A model generated the notes under the pieces. It did not search any database. It saw only the letters and a program-made list of their open reading frames with translations, and was not told the origin of the DNA. DNA of 64,000 bases from positions 71,693 through 135,692 of the forward strand of contig QANU01001174.1 of the NCBI GenBank assembly GCA_003254905.1, written 5' to 3'. Positions 23,940 to 37,286 of the stretch are shown in pieces. This DNA is from Nissolia schottii (taxonomy: Eukaryota > Streptophyta > Magnoliopsida > Fabales > Fabaceae). Numbering within the stretch: the stretch's first letter is position 1; each line of letters starts with the position of its first letter. The translations under genes were made by a program, and so were the position numbers.

Positions 23940-26700
23940 TTTTGATATAAAAATTTATAAACATAGACTCAAGTTGGTGCAAATGCCATTAATTTACAAA
24001 CTAACTAATCCAAGCACACACTTTTGGGTAAAAAGCTTAATTTATAAGTCTTTGTATAATTAAAAGGAGCTTTTAGCAAAATGTTCAACTTAAAAAATAA
24101 CTTATAATAAAGTTATTTTATGTTTGCTAGAGACAAATTCAAATAAATGCTTATTTTAATAAAAATATATATATTTCAATTGATTTAATTAAAATATTTA
24201 ACTTATTATTTTTAATTTTTAAAGTAATATATAAGTTAAAATATAGTTAAATATCTATTAATTATTTTAACTTATTTCGTAGAAAATAATTTTTGAGAAA
24301 TAAACAAAAGAAAATGTCATTTTTCTTTAATTACAATTTATATTTTAATTAAATTTTTTAATTTAATAAATTAATGAAGAGTATATCTGTTAGTAAAGTC
24401 TTGTATATTTTTATTTTTTTAAATTAATAAATTATCAAAAGATATATCCATCAGTAATGTTCTGTCTAATTTAAAATAATGATAATAATAATAATTATTA
24501 TTATTATTATTATTATCAACGGATATATCGACAAGTAATTAATTGCCGATACAAATTACTAGAAAAAATAGCAACAAATTATGCAATCATTCAGACTGAT
24601 GCCTTATCCACTAGACTAGCATTACTTTTTGTAACATATTATGCAATCATATTTATTAATATAATGGTATTATTTAATTTTTTTAAAGAAACCATAATCT
24701 AAAGAGTCTTTAAGACTCTCCTACACTCACACTCTCATCTCATTTGAATAATGTGAGAGAGTTTTGCTGGCATTTGATAAATCTTAATTTTAGAAAAATT
24801 TATGTGTGTATTTTATAAAATCACCGTAATTTTTTAATGTCACTAATTCTTCCCCTTACTTAATATTCTTTTCTCATACTTGTTAGTTAGATATAAGTTC
24901 AACACTTAAAATTTGAGCACACAATAAAAATAATTTCCACCAAAGGGAATAAAAAATATTTGATGAGGCATATAATAAAAATGATATGACCCAATTTTAT
25001 TATGCCCAAATTTAATGCACTGGACTTGTGTTCAATCAATAATTTCTTTTTTATTTATTCATTAAGTAAGAGTAAAGGAGGAAAAAACAATTAACGTTCT
25101 CTACATCTTTTAAATGGACGATTATATATTTATAGAAAGTAAAATTTTAAAAGTGGACAATTATTTAAAGAGAAACCAACAAGTATCATAAAATCACTTG
25201 TTAAAAAATAATAAAAAAATGAAATATTTTTTTATTGAAAAGACAATTTTTTTAAATTTTTTTTAATGCATTTAATCCATTACAAACTTTGAAAGTTTCC
25301 ATTCTTAGTTTTGGACATTCGTTAGCAAAATCTTTATATAATATTTGAGTTTTGCTAACAAGTGTTTTAAAAACCCTTGTTAAGGAATCTAGAAAAAATG
25401 AAAAATATTTGTAGAATTTAACTCATAGACTTACCAACTTCTATGAGTGAGTTAATATTTTTTATGGACAAAATAAAAAAATGTAAAAAATAATTCATAT
25501 AAGTAGATAAGCTAATGAGTTAGATATCCTAAGCATTACTCAACAAAGAAACTTATCATTGAATTGATAAGATTTTAAATGTCAATGCATTGAGAATCTC
25601 CAAGTTTGTCATTAATAGATTTTTTAACAAGTTTTATTACTGAGAAATTCTCATATGTACCTATAGCATTTCATAAATATACTCACAATTAATAATAAGA
25701 TGTCATTTTATTATTATAGAACCTACCATTAACTTTATACTCTTATTTAAAATATTATTTTATTATTGATCATGAGCCTAATAAACATATCACTTGGGTT
25801 GCATCTAAAAGTTTCTCATTGAAGACTTTGTCAGCAAAATCGTTAATTTTTCACTTGTATAAATTATAAACATCGCTCTTTTGTCACTAGCTACCTTCGA
25901 TCACGTGACGACATTTGAATGACACAAATTTTAAGCAGGTATCTGAATACTCATAAATTTCTCTCTCACCCCTACAACTACAATAATAATCTCTCATCCC
26001 TAAACATTCCAAATTTCCAAAGCATTAATATTTCGCCCCCCTAGTCCGCTACAGAAAGCCAGTATGGTTAGAAAAGATGGGTCGCTCCCACCCACTCATT
26101 CCTTCAATCATAACACATCCATCCTCACACTCACACTCACACTCACACTCACACTCACACTCACGCGCCCACATGCACACAACATCAATCTTCGCATTCC
26201 TTATTCCTAGCTAAGCTTTCCCATAATCCATCTTTTCTTAGCAAATCATAAACCCACTAATTAACCCCACTCTACTTCCAGAAACTTTTCACGTATTCTT
26301 AGATTGTGAAAAGTTTTACTATTTTATAACAATTACTGCTTTTTTTTTTTGGGTTACATATAACAATTACTACTTTAACTAGTATGTTAAAAATATAATA
26401 AAATAATAACCCAAATATTACTTAATTAAAGTGTTCAATTATCAAATAAAAAATTTGAATGAAAAAAAGGTGTTCGATTATAAATTAAGATTATTTTTAA
26501 TACATTATTAATATAGAAAAGTTTTATATTATTATTTAATTATACGTGAGTAAATATAAAACTTTAATGGTGAAATCCTTCTAATGATCTGATAATACAT
26601 AATTAAAAATGTCCGTAAAATATATATATATATATAGTAATTATTAAATCTTGATAAATATTAAATAGTTACTACTTTTACTCTAAACATAATAAAAATT
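23940..26700. other. Intergenic, no gene
   Basis: AT-rich. An (AAT/ATT)n stretch lies near 24480-24515 and a (CACACT)n microsatellite at about 26124-26164. No exon or element with clear ends is seen. Confidence 0.5.
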
Positions 26701-26761
26701 TCTTCCCTATCACCCGACCAGACTAGTCCCATCCTAACCTATAAGATTTTGTACACATCCC

Positions 26762-26788
26762 CTCTCTCTCTCTCTCTCTCTCTCTCCA
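26762..26788. promoter_or_regulatory. (CT)n tract in YABBY promoter
   Basis: A 27-bp CT run lies about 250 bp upstream of the YABBY start codon. Similar runs recur at 27129, 28336, 28540 and 29192 within the gene. GA/CT repeats are known binding sites of plant BBR/BPC proteins, for example at the YABBY gene INNER NO OUTER. Use here is inferred. Confidence 0.5.
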
Positions 26789-26973
26789 TAAAAGAAAAAG
26801 GAGAAAAAAACAATTAGTGAAGGTTTCTTCCTTTCCTTTTTCCCATCTTATCCTTTTAATTCTCTTTCTTATATAATTTCTTCCGCGTTTTGTGTAAAAA
26901 ATCCATGATGATCATGTTCACTCTTGTTTCAGCCAAGTAGTAAAAAAATTCTCTCCCTCGTGATCTCTCTGCC

Positions 26974-26980
26974 TATAAAT
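26974..26980 (+). promoter_or_regulatory. TATA box of the YABBY gene
   Basis: TATAAAT lies 69 bp upstream of the ATG. It predicts transcription start near 27005 and a short 5' leader. Confidence 0.6.
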
Positions 26981-27042
26981 CAATCCACTAAGCAAAACAC
27001 TCAAGAGAAGGACACAGTCTCACAAAATAAGAAACGAAAATA

Positions 27043-30000
27043 ATGTCAATGGAAATGATGGCAACCGAACGTGTTTGTTATGTTCACTGCAACTTCTGCA
27101 ACACCATTCTAGCGGTACTACTCTTCAATTTCTCTCTCTCTCTCTCTCTCTCTCTTAACATTTATTCTTTCATATTATTAATCTTCTATGAGCTTTTTTT
27201 TTTTTTTTTTTTTTTGGAATTGTGTCATGTCTTTAATTTTATCAGCTAATTTATTATGTCAAGATCATATGAAAGCTAAGAGAATTAATAAAAGGAAATT
27301 AAAAAAAGCTGTTTCTTGGGCATAGCCATGGAAAAAGCAAAATTGAGCTCAGACCTAATCAGAAATATTCATGGTATATAATTGGATGAAAAACAAAACC
27401 TTATTATAAGGGACCTAATTCCCCTAAGAGTATACTTGAATTAATCCATCAGTGAAGTGAATTTTTTAGAGAGGCGTGTAGTACTTAAGACCAAGAATTG
27501 GAACCTTATCTTATATTTTATGCGAAAGTGTAACTGGGTTTTGCTCATGTTTGTTTATGAATGTGGAGCCACATCAGAAGAAAAAGTGAATTGGAAACAA
27601 TAATTGTGATGATTTTTCTCTGAACAAGTTAATTAGGCGTGTTTCCTGATTAAGAAGCAAGGGTATTAATAAATTCTGTGAGATTGAAGGGAATCAATTT
27701 TGCTCATGAATAAAATGCATATCCAAAAATATGCACAACCACCACAAATTGGAACGGCTGAGCATGACTAGGGCAATTAATTTCCAGGTATACTAGGGTT
27801 CCCCCCCTTTTTTCGCACAAGATAATATATATATATTGTGTGTATAAAGTCAGTTAAGTAGTTGCTGATTTAGCTTTATATTTCAGTTTTTCTGTTTGTT
27901 TCTCAAATTAATTTTTCTAGTTGAACACACACATGTGGCAAAATTAATTATCTGCCTATAAATATACAAAATTACAAATCCATGTGATGGCACAAGAAGC
28001 ACAGTGTGTGTTGAAGTTATATTTATCTTTCACGATTTGAGGCCTTTTAGTACAGAGCCACTGCCTTTCTTTCTACAATGAGGGAATTAGGAGGGGAACC
28101 AGTGGGAATTGATTATGGGTGTTCCCATTTCATGATAACATACATTTGAGGAAAAGCATTCTTTCTCGTCGTTCCTCTTAATTGGAGAGAGAGCAGCAAA
28201 ATTAATAAGCTTCATGATACACACACACACAAACACACACGCATGATGATGATATCTGGCACTAGTGGTTAACAACGGTGCTTCATTCATGGCCGGCCTT
28301 TTTATGATTTCTGTTCCAGTCTTGTCCTTTTCACCTCTCTCTCTCTCTCTCTCTGCTACACTAGACTACACAATTTTGTATCAGCTTTTATCATCGTGTG
28401 TATATGTATATATATTGCCTTGCAGTGTCAGCATAAAGTGAATGAGAGAGCAGCCAAGAAAGAATTGAGTGAGTGAGTGTACACTTTCCCTAGGTGGAGT
28501 GGACACTACCCGCATTTATATAAAAGTAGACCTCCCTCTCTCTCTCGCAGGACTTCTGCACTCCACTCGCTTCCTTCTCCGTCATCTTCTCTTCTCTTCT
28601 CTGCCAACTATACATTTTGTCATCAGCTTATTGCAAATGCTGCCACTGCTTAATTTGGAATTGCGGACATCTTTTAATTTTTGACTTGCATATATAGCTA
28701 GTTGTACTCGTGTAACGCTGGCTTAATATCTAGCTACTAGTTACATATTGTTTCAAAATTAATGGGGATATATATGATATGATATGATATGATTGGCGCA
28801 GGTTAGTGTTCCATGCAGCAGTATGCTAACCATAGTGACGGTTAGATGTGGACATTGCGCCAATTTGCTGTCAGTTAACATGATGCCATCGTCACCTAAT
28901 TCACTTCAACCTTTCCCTCTTCAGGACCCCCCTCCTCCTCTGGTATTATCATACTATCTCATGTACTGTGCCATTTATTATTAAGATTATTCTATTTGTT
29001 TTTATTTATTTTTTTTAATTTTATGTTGCTAACTAAGTCGCAGAAACAGCACCTAAGCTTTGAAGAATCAAGCAGCAAATTAGAACTGGGGGGATCATCT
29101 TCAAAATGCAACAAATTAGCCGCCGCATTTGAGCCTGTAGAGCAAGAACAGCCCAGGATCCCTCACATTCGTCGTGAGCACTCACACTAGCGCTCTCTCT
29201 CTCTCTCTCTCTTGCTCTTTCCTTCTATTTCAAAAGCAAAAATGCTACTTGTATATCCAATTTCATACACCCATACATACACTATTAATAATGCACAAAC
29301 TTTATTCTCACGAATGCACAAACATTATAAACTTGTAAATGATACTCTCAACTATATTTAGTTAAGTGCACAAACATTATATGAGTTAAAACACAAACTT
29401 TATGTATATAAGTACGAGGTGTATATATGGTTTTTGGTGTACGTGTAGTAAAATTCTTTCAAAAAATCTTATTTGAATCCTTCAAAAATGTATAGTCACC
29501 TTTAAGTATACTTTATTTATAAAAGTGTGAGGCCCACCATAATATTTTTTCTTTTTCATCACTTGGTGACCCTATGCTCCTATGAGTGGTTGGAGTGGAG
29601 TGTCAATGTGTCTATGCATTTGAAGGATTCAAACAACTTAGTAATTCTTATATTTATATATTTTTTTTATGGAGTTTGTTAACCGATTAAGTAAATTTTA
29701 AGGAACTAAAAAAGAAAAGGTTGGTAAGTCAATGATCAAAGAGCCGAAAGTAAAAACGTTTTTAAAGCTTCAGTTTAATGTATTAAAAACTTAGAAATAG
29801 TTCCTTTTTAATTCCCATTTTTTTTTAATTATTGGTAGGCTCTAGGGACACTGTTCAGCAAAACTTAATTTTCATTAGCATCATGGTGAATCTAAATTTG
29901 AATGAACAAACAAACATTTAGCCATATAGGCGAGCCTGAACATTTTTGTTTGTTACACAACTAGCAGCTTTAAAGCAAGAAAAAAGAAAGAGACCCAGAC

Positions 30001-32647
30001 TCCTCACTTCAAAATTGGCACAAAGCTAATTAATTATAAGTAAAGCAGATAGCTCAAAAATAACCTCATCATTTGAGCCACTTGTCATGATAAAACTGAA
30101 TTTTTTTTTTTCATTTTTCATAAGAGTGGGGTGTCCATTTGTGAGAATCCAATTTCCCTTTGGTACAAAGGGGTGCCCAATTTAGGCACTTCATTATTAT
30201 TATTATTTTTTCTCTCCATCAATTTAATTTTATATGGCCCCCATCTTAGATGGTGACCTTACATAACAAAAAAAAAATTGACCCATCCTTAATTGATTGC
30301 TGTACATGCTATGCCCTAGAACCTATAGAACATGCATATATATAGATCCTTATGCACTCATATCTATATGTAAACTTGATTTTACAGTTGCAGATTCCAC
30401 TCACCATAACAGCTCATATGGTAATTGACGTTGGCAGTGGTATAGTACTACTCCAGTATCCAATATCATTCGGTTATTTAATTAGTGGGTGGAATTTTCC
30501 CTAGAAAGTGACATGTACACACTAATAAGGACAAAATTGTTTGAAAAATATTAACCAAAAAGATAGAGAGGAAAACCAAATCACACCTAGGAAAGCAAAT
30601 AAATGATCCTTGGATAAAACACATGGTCCTTAATCACACAGTTCTACTGCCAGTCAGTCCAAATATGGTATATGGCCTAGTCTTGTGAAAAATAAATTCA
30701 GCTTCAAAATCATGGTTATGTAAATTGAATGATTTTTTTGTTGTTGCAGTTATATATGTAGTGTAAATTCGAATTGATGATTGATTGCATTTTGCATTAG
30801 AGTTTTGCTACACGTACATAAAAAACCATACACCATACATACACCTCGTACTTATATATATAAAGTTTGTGTTTTAATTCATGTCATATTTGTGCACTTA
30901 ATTAAATATAGTTAGGAGTATCATTTACAAGTTTGTAATGTTTGTGCACTCGTGAGAATAAAGTTTATGCATTATTAATGATGTATATATGAGTATATGA
31001 AATTGGATGTATATGTAACATTTTTGTTTGCATTATATTATATTCGGGGCAAATTATTTAATATTCCAAACTAAAATTACTATCTCATGATTATGCACAG
31101 CTCCTGAGAAGAGACAACGTGTTCCTTCTGCTTATAACCGCTTCATTAAGTAAGTACTCTTTAATTTGAGGTTACAAACTTCAAATCAGCTTATATATTT
31201 TATGTCATTTATTTTCACAATTAAAAATTAAATTAATTGTACATACTTGATCGGCAATTTATTTTGTTTTTAGTGAAAGAAGAATAAAAATGATAGTAAT
31301 TACATATTCATGACCTTTTTAAAATATAATGTTCTTTTTCTTCTTTGCTGCCTCCTTAATTTGTTTGGGTTGTGGGTACTCTTGTTTTCCCCCTGATTTT
31401 GACCCATTAAATTTTGCTTGGGATTTTTTTAAGGAGACTCTAACCCAGCCTTCAGCCTGATTCAATGAAAATTCATTCTCATAAAAAAGAAGAAGAAGAA
31501 TATAATGTTTATTGAGGAGACTAATTACACCAAAACCAAATTTAGCTATATTTGAATAAACTACAGATATTGGTTTCCATTAAACAAAACAAATAGTTTA
31601 GCCTAATCTTGTGTGGTTTTTGCATGCAGGGAGGAAATCCAAAGGATTAAGGCCAGTAATCCAGATATAAGCCACAGGGAAGCTTTCAGCACTGCTGCCA
31701 AAAATGTGAGTTTTAACTTTAAGCTCCTTGTGTAATCCACAAAACCGCAAGCGAATTCTGTTTTTTTCGATAATCAGAAAAACTCTCAACTCTTAGATAT
31801 CATGTTTTTGAAAGAGAATTCAAGACCCAAAAACCGAGCACGTAACCGCATAAGCGCATGCATAATTAAACAACGTTCATATTCTTCCCCTTGTTTTCGC
31901 TTCTTGACGTTCTAATCTAAGAAATCCGTTGATAAATACAAGCATGCATAGGGATAGGGATGGCAACGCCAATCATTCTAATCCCTAAATCTGTAAGTTA
32001 AGGGCCAAATTAGTCATTCGATTTATTATTATTATTACCTCATCACGTTTTTGTTGATTTTTCATATTAAATCAAACTGTGATAGCAACTACGGTTGTTA
32101 ATGAATTATGGTAACACCCGAGACTACAAATGAGGTTGTGGGAACATCTGTGATTACAGATGAAACTAAGATATCAACTGAGATTCGCAGTTCTCAGTGC
32201 TCTCACAATCACATTTTCAATGTCAATTGATACTACAATAATATTTGCAACCTCAATTCTAGTCGCATCCCCATTTAATATGATAAATCTATGAAAACAT
32301 AAATGATAATAAATTAAAAGACTACCTTAACTTACACTTTCAAAGACTAAAACTAAAATTATCCATCGATCACAGCCATTCCTTATGTAAGTTTGTTTGC
32401 AGTTTCTTATACTGATTCTCCTTCACAAGTACTCTAAACCATAAGTGGTATTAGTATATATTCCTTTGATACCCTATATGTGTGTGTGTGTGTGTATATA
32501 TATATGAATTTTCTCTTTGTCATCTTATATAAATGTGTATTTATTAATATGCAGTGGGCACATTTCCCTCATATTCACTTTGGGTTAAAGCAAGCAAAGT
32601 TGGATCATGGGGAAGGGACTCCTCAAAAGTCTAATGGATTCTACTGA
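27043..32647 (+). CDS. YABBY transcription factor, YABBY2-like
   Basis: Nuclear plant transcription factor for abaxial/lateral organ identity. Exons: 27043-27114, 28802-28942, 29044-29173, 31101-31149, 31630-31705, 32555-32647 (TGA at 32645). They give 186 residues with correct phases. The C2C2 zinc finger uses C16, C19, C40 and C43 ([10 protein letters not shown] and [10 protein letters not shown]). A Ser/Pro-rich linker follows, then the HMG-like YABBY domain [15 protein letters not shown]...[11 protein letters not shown] at about 115-167. The tail TPQKSNGFY matches the YAB2 subgroup (KSNGYY) rather than FIL/YAB3, CRC or INO. Exon 3 has two acceptors six bases apart (29038 or 29044), which add or omit Ser-Gln. 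Introns 1 and 3 are long (1.7 and 1.9 kb); intron 3 carries an inverted MITE pair. Confidence 0.93.
29241..29455 (+). mobile_element. MITE-like element, copy 1 (YABBY intron 3)
   Basis: About 215 bp from AATGCTACTTGTATATCC to GGTGTACGTGTAGTAAAATT, with imperfect inverted ends. It is a near reverse complement of 30802-31026 over its whole length. It is rich in TGCACAAACTTTAT-type words and has no coding capacity. Confidence 0.75.
30802..31026 (-). mobile_element. MITE-like element, copy 2, inverted (YABBY intron 3)
   Basis: Begins GTTTTGCTACACGTACATAA and ends GGATGTATATGTAACATTTT. It aligns end to end with the reverse complement of 29241-29455; by eye most positions match, with a few short indels. 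It ends about 75 bp before the exon 4 acceptor. Confidence 0.75.
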
Positions 32648-32649
32648 AT

Positions 32650-35600
32650 CATATATATATAAATGGAAGCCTGTGACTATCAGCTTGTGTTTTCTATGCT
32701 TGACCTAAATCGGTGAAAAAATATATATGATGATGAGGTTGATCAACTTTTCATCCCAACCGTACAACTTGACGGGGCTACAAATTAACCTCATCATGCC
32801 TCTCGATCTCACCAATGTTTTTACTATATAGTATTATATATGTATTTCAATTTTCTATAGTTGTGTTATGATGATGAAAAATTATTGATAATATATTCTT
32901 GTGATTGCTTTTATTATGTGTTGAAATTACTTAAAGTAAACAATACGTTCCATCTATATTATAAGGATGAGCTTTTTCAGTGATAATCTATCTATTTATA
33001 TGTATTCCTGAAAAGTTATTGTATAAATATACTAATTTAACATTTTATGTAGGTACACTCGTATAAAATTGGTAGGATAACAAGGGAATATATTTTTAAA
33101 CAAATTTTGCAGAGACGAAGGACCAATTAGTTTTGAGAGCGCATAAATATAAGTGTGGTTTCTCTGCTATCTTGCAAGATATATTACTTTCCACAAAATT
33201 TGTTCGTTTTGAACAATTTTTTTTAACTAAATGCATAGAATTTTATCATCTTTTATGATATGATGTGGTGCATGGAAATTTCATATAATCTAATGTGATA
33301 AATTAATATTTTTAAAAAAATAATATTTGAGAAGTTATCATAAGTTTAAATAAGCCTTAAATTTTTAAATCTCTTTGTAAGTATTTCAATGGTTTGACTA
33401 ATGAAAAATTTGTCAAATATCATATGGAACATGAAATGATGACAATTCTCAATAAGTTTAATTTTAAAAATAAATAAATTTAGTGAAGAGGGGTAAATAT
33501 CACATGACATCGGATAAACCACCAAATATAAAGGGATACTTTTGTATTCATGCAAAAATCTATTTCAAACGCACATCAATGGATGCAAACACATAATTTA
33601 ACCTCTCATCCTTGAGGAGGACCACATGCACAGTGCTCTTTTTAATTTTTGAGACGGTTACCGTTTGACCATTTTGGGGCATATGGTACTTAAATATAAT
33701 TAAATAATATAAACAATTAATTAAAAATGTAATTTCTATATCACTTCATTGATTATATAATTCTTATTTTTCTTTCTTTCTATTTATCTTCCTTCTGGAC
33801 CATCTTGTGATGAGTTAATGGAGTACAGCCTATTAAAGGAGCAGCAACATGCAGTGCAGGTGTTGCATGCATGTCTTCACCTGTCACACTCTCAGAAACT
33901 CAGCTTGTTTTTAATCTTCTAATTAATTAAGTGATAAAATTAAAGGAGAATTATATAGAAGGGTGAGGAAAAGAGGACCCTAATATTATTTCATTTTCTT
34001 CAAGAATCCAAAACAATAGCAATAGCAATAGCAATAGCTAGCTGCCTTGAGAACCCTAATTTTCTTGAAGCCAAAACATCGCCCAAGAGCATACAGGGCT
34101 AGGAAAAAATGACAGAAAAATAATGTAATATTCGTCAGGCAATTATACGTAGGAGGATCCATTGAGACACTTACACACCTTCAAATGACATTTTACTATA
34201 GCTTTTAACAATTTAATCATTGAATTATAAGTACTATATATCATGATGATCCTTTAGGTGGAATTTTAAAAACAATAAGCACCCATCAAATAATTTGTAT
34301 ACATTTCTGTGTGTCAAGTATTTGCTAAATTTTTTTAATCCAGAATTTACGAACTATATAAACTTTTTCCAGAATTTTTTTCCCAGTATTATTTCCTATA
34401 AACTATATAAACTTTTTCTCATAAAAATTTAATTATATATCACTATAAATAAGAAATAATAAATGATAATAGTAGTTATTTTATATTGTAAAAATTTAAT
34501 TTTTCTCACAGAATTAATCTCCTATCTAATAAGTTACACATTTGTCCGTTAGACAAAATTATACTGACGTTTCATGAGATTAAACAATATTACATTTGCA
34601 ACTCTAATTTGTAAAATCATACACTAATCTTTGAGGTTTTGAAGATATTACATTTTATATTCTTATATTCGTGGAATAAGACACTAAACAGCCTTGAAAA
34701 CATGACAACGAGTATTGCTGTGATAATATTGATGTAAGTATGACAAATCTAATGATTTCATGTGTAATATGGAAATCACTATAATTCACCCCACCATTTA
34801 CATTTTGAATCGTTTTAAAAAATGCAGTAAGAAGCTGAAACCTTGGATCATGGCATCATATATAATATATATGGAAATGAATCATTTTAATTGAATTTTT
34901 TAGTAGGTAAAATTGTATGTGATTTTTTAATATTAATTCATTTGTTACTTATGTTTTAAATAGGTCTTATTTTATTAATTAATAGTAAGCGATCACGTAT
35001 AATTTTTTTTATCATAAATAATAAAGTTTATCAAACATATTATACGTCATTTAAAAGAGTCAAATGCGACTCTTTAAACTTATTCATTTACGCAAGATGA
35101 AAAGAAAATGCCACTTAAAGCATTCACTTTCATCTATATCACACATAATTTCATGTGACGATATCGATCTGTAATTGAGAAAATCTATATAAATTTCATG
35201 TGAAGATGTCTGTAATTGAGAAAATCTATATCCAATGTGCTGAAAAATTGCGCGTGACTATAGCAACTAATCGCTGTTCCCATACATTGGATATTTGGAT
35301 GGTACCTGCAGGTAGTAGCTAGAGTTTCTTGTTCCCGGGACTCTCTTATATTCAAAATTATGAATTACTACTATTCCCTACAATTAATACAATGTATCTT
35401 CACTCATGGTGACGTGACATATGATGTTGGACACAGTAACTTGCGTGGCTATATATATCTGGTCAAAAATATGCATGCTTATATGAATTGAGTACTATTA
35501 TTTGGGGATGTCCTAAAATCTAATGGGTCATGGCTGTCCGTGAATCATCATGCTTAGATCCTTCATTCAAGGGGAACGCACGTGAGAGACATGTTGTTGA

Positions 35601-36393
35601 GTGTCTCCGTTGTACAATAACAACCCTCTCATATGTCCATGATCCCATTCCAATTTGTCTCAATTATATTTGTGTAAGGGTTTTTACTCTATGTATGGCA
35701 TGATCACACATTAACAAGTTTAATTGATGGTTGTATTTACACTTTTTTTCGTAATTGATTTGCCTGCTATATTTTCCACGCAATGCGATTTGATATAAAT
35801 GTTCAAACGAATTATAAAATATAGCCGTATGCAGCTTAACACGGATTTATTATTAGCGGGTTATTATCACGGATTTATATAAGGCTTGACATCATTTGTG
35901 TATTAGTTAACCTTTTTCATTTTCTAATTTCATTGGATAAACTTTAAATTTCATCTTCTCCTACTCTATCATAGATTTTTACATAGTATCTGAGAACCAT
36001 AGTATACCTACCTTAAAGCTTTTGCAGCTCATTTTCCCATTTTTTTTTTCCCTTTTTCGCTTTTCCTTTCATTTTCTCTTTTTTCCGAACACTGTTTCTT
36101 TCATTACATTTTTTCCCTACATTTTCCTTTCTTCACTGATATCATAATCAGCAAATAAAATCTCTCATATGTTGTATCCATCTTGCTCCTCTCTACCTAA
36201 GAGCTTTGAACGCTTATTATAATTACAATTTAGCCTATCAACTAATTCTCTTCATTTGCTTTAATTTTCTTTCTTTTTCTTTAAAATAAAACTCACAAAC
36301 ACATAAAAATAATTTTTTATAGAAATATTTATTCTCACAACCATCATTTACTAAATCTTTTATTCATTTTTAAAAGGAGATTAATTTCAATTC

Positions 36394-36425
<32 letters not shown>

Positions 36426-36436
36426 TTAATTAATCA
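32650..36436. other. Intergenic downstream of YABBY, no gene
   Basis: AT-rich. A (CAATAG)n run is at 34017-34038. A short duplication of TGTAATTGAGAAAATCTATA is at 35170 and 35211. A pyrimidine-rich tract lies at 36030-36150 and (AT)n at 36402-36425. I recognise no exon. Confidence 0.5.
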
Positions 36437-37286
36437 TGTTGAACATCTTGAGTGAACGAGTTAAAGGAGCCCGGAAAATACTAGACAGAGAGCAGAAAAA
36501 TAACGGTGTTATATTATCAAAGTTGTATATGAGTACAAATGAGCCAACGCCTATTTATAGGCTAGGAAGAGAATAAAGTAATAATGACAATAATAAAATT
36601 AAATCAAGAGTAAATCAATTAAAAATAAATCTAAGATATTAAATTACTCTAATACCCTCCCTCAAGCTAAAGCTTCCCGAGGTCAACGGTGGAACCAACA
36701 AAACGACAACAGAGGTCAAGCATAACTAGCGAAGGTAACGGTGCCTGGGCGTAACCAGCGAAGGCAACAATGCCTGGACGTAACCAAGCGAAGGCAACAG
36801 TGGCTGGGCGGAACCAACGAAGGAAACAGTGGTCGGGCCGAAGCAGCGAAGGCAACAGCTGCTGGCGGAACCAGGAAGGCAACAACGATGGCTGGGCGAA
36901 ACCAGCAAAGGTAACAACAATAGGCAACAATCGAGACTGCGCGAAGGCAGCAATTGGCAACAGTGAGACTGCGCGGAAGCAGATTAAGTCAACATCAAGA
37001 CTATTCAGAGGCAGTTAAGGGGAAAAAATGGAGAGGTATGATTTTGTGAATAATGAAATCAACAAGACATCTTAAAAACTGAGAATTTAATCTCAAAACA
37101 TCTTGAGTGAACGAGTTAAAGAGCAGAAAAATAACGATGTTATATTATCCGAGTTGTATATGAATACAAAGGAGCCAACGCCTATTTATAGGCTAGGTAT
37201 AGAATAAAGTAATAATGACAATAATCAAATTAAATCAAAAGTAAATTAATTAGAAATAAATCTAAAATACTAAATTATTCTTAACA
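36437..37286 (-). mobile_element. TRIM-like LTR retrotransposon, opposite orientation
   Basis: On the minus strand the 5' LTR (37286 to about 37092) starts TGTTAAGAATAATTTAG and the 3' LTR (36654-36437) starts TATTAGAGTAATTTAA and ends GATGTTCAACA. Each contains CTATAAATAGGCGTTGGC as TATA region. The polypurine tract GCTTGAGGGAGGG abuts the 3' LTR, as in copia-type elements. The interior lacks gag/pol and is a minisatellite. The 3' LTR has about 20 extra bases (CCCGGAAAATACTAGACAGA) absent from the 5' LTR. No matching target duplication is seen. Confidence 0.8.
36690..37000 (-). repeat. Internal minisatellite of the second TRIM-like element
   Basis: About ten units of 25-32 bp have the plus-strand form GGGCGTAACCAGCGAAGGCA followed by ACAGTG-like spacers. 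The reverse complement (TGCCTTCGCTGGTTACGCCC) is the same unit found in the element at 18367-19480. The open frames overlapping it are repeat-derived. Confidence 0.8.

Noticed and set aside
24580..24660. tRNA-like or SINE head (GCCTTATCCACTAGACTAGC) similar to 53360-53400
   Set aside because: No A/B-box pair or cloverleaf could be drawn; only a short shared word string.
36667..37018. Three overlapping open frames on both strands
   Set aside because: All lie in the internal minisatellite of the second TRIM-like element.
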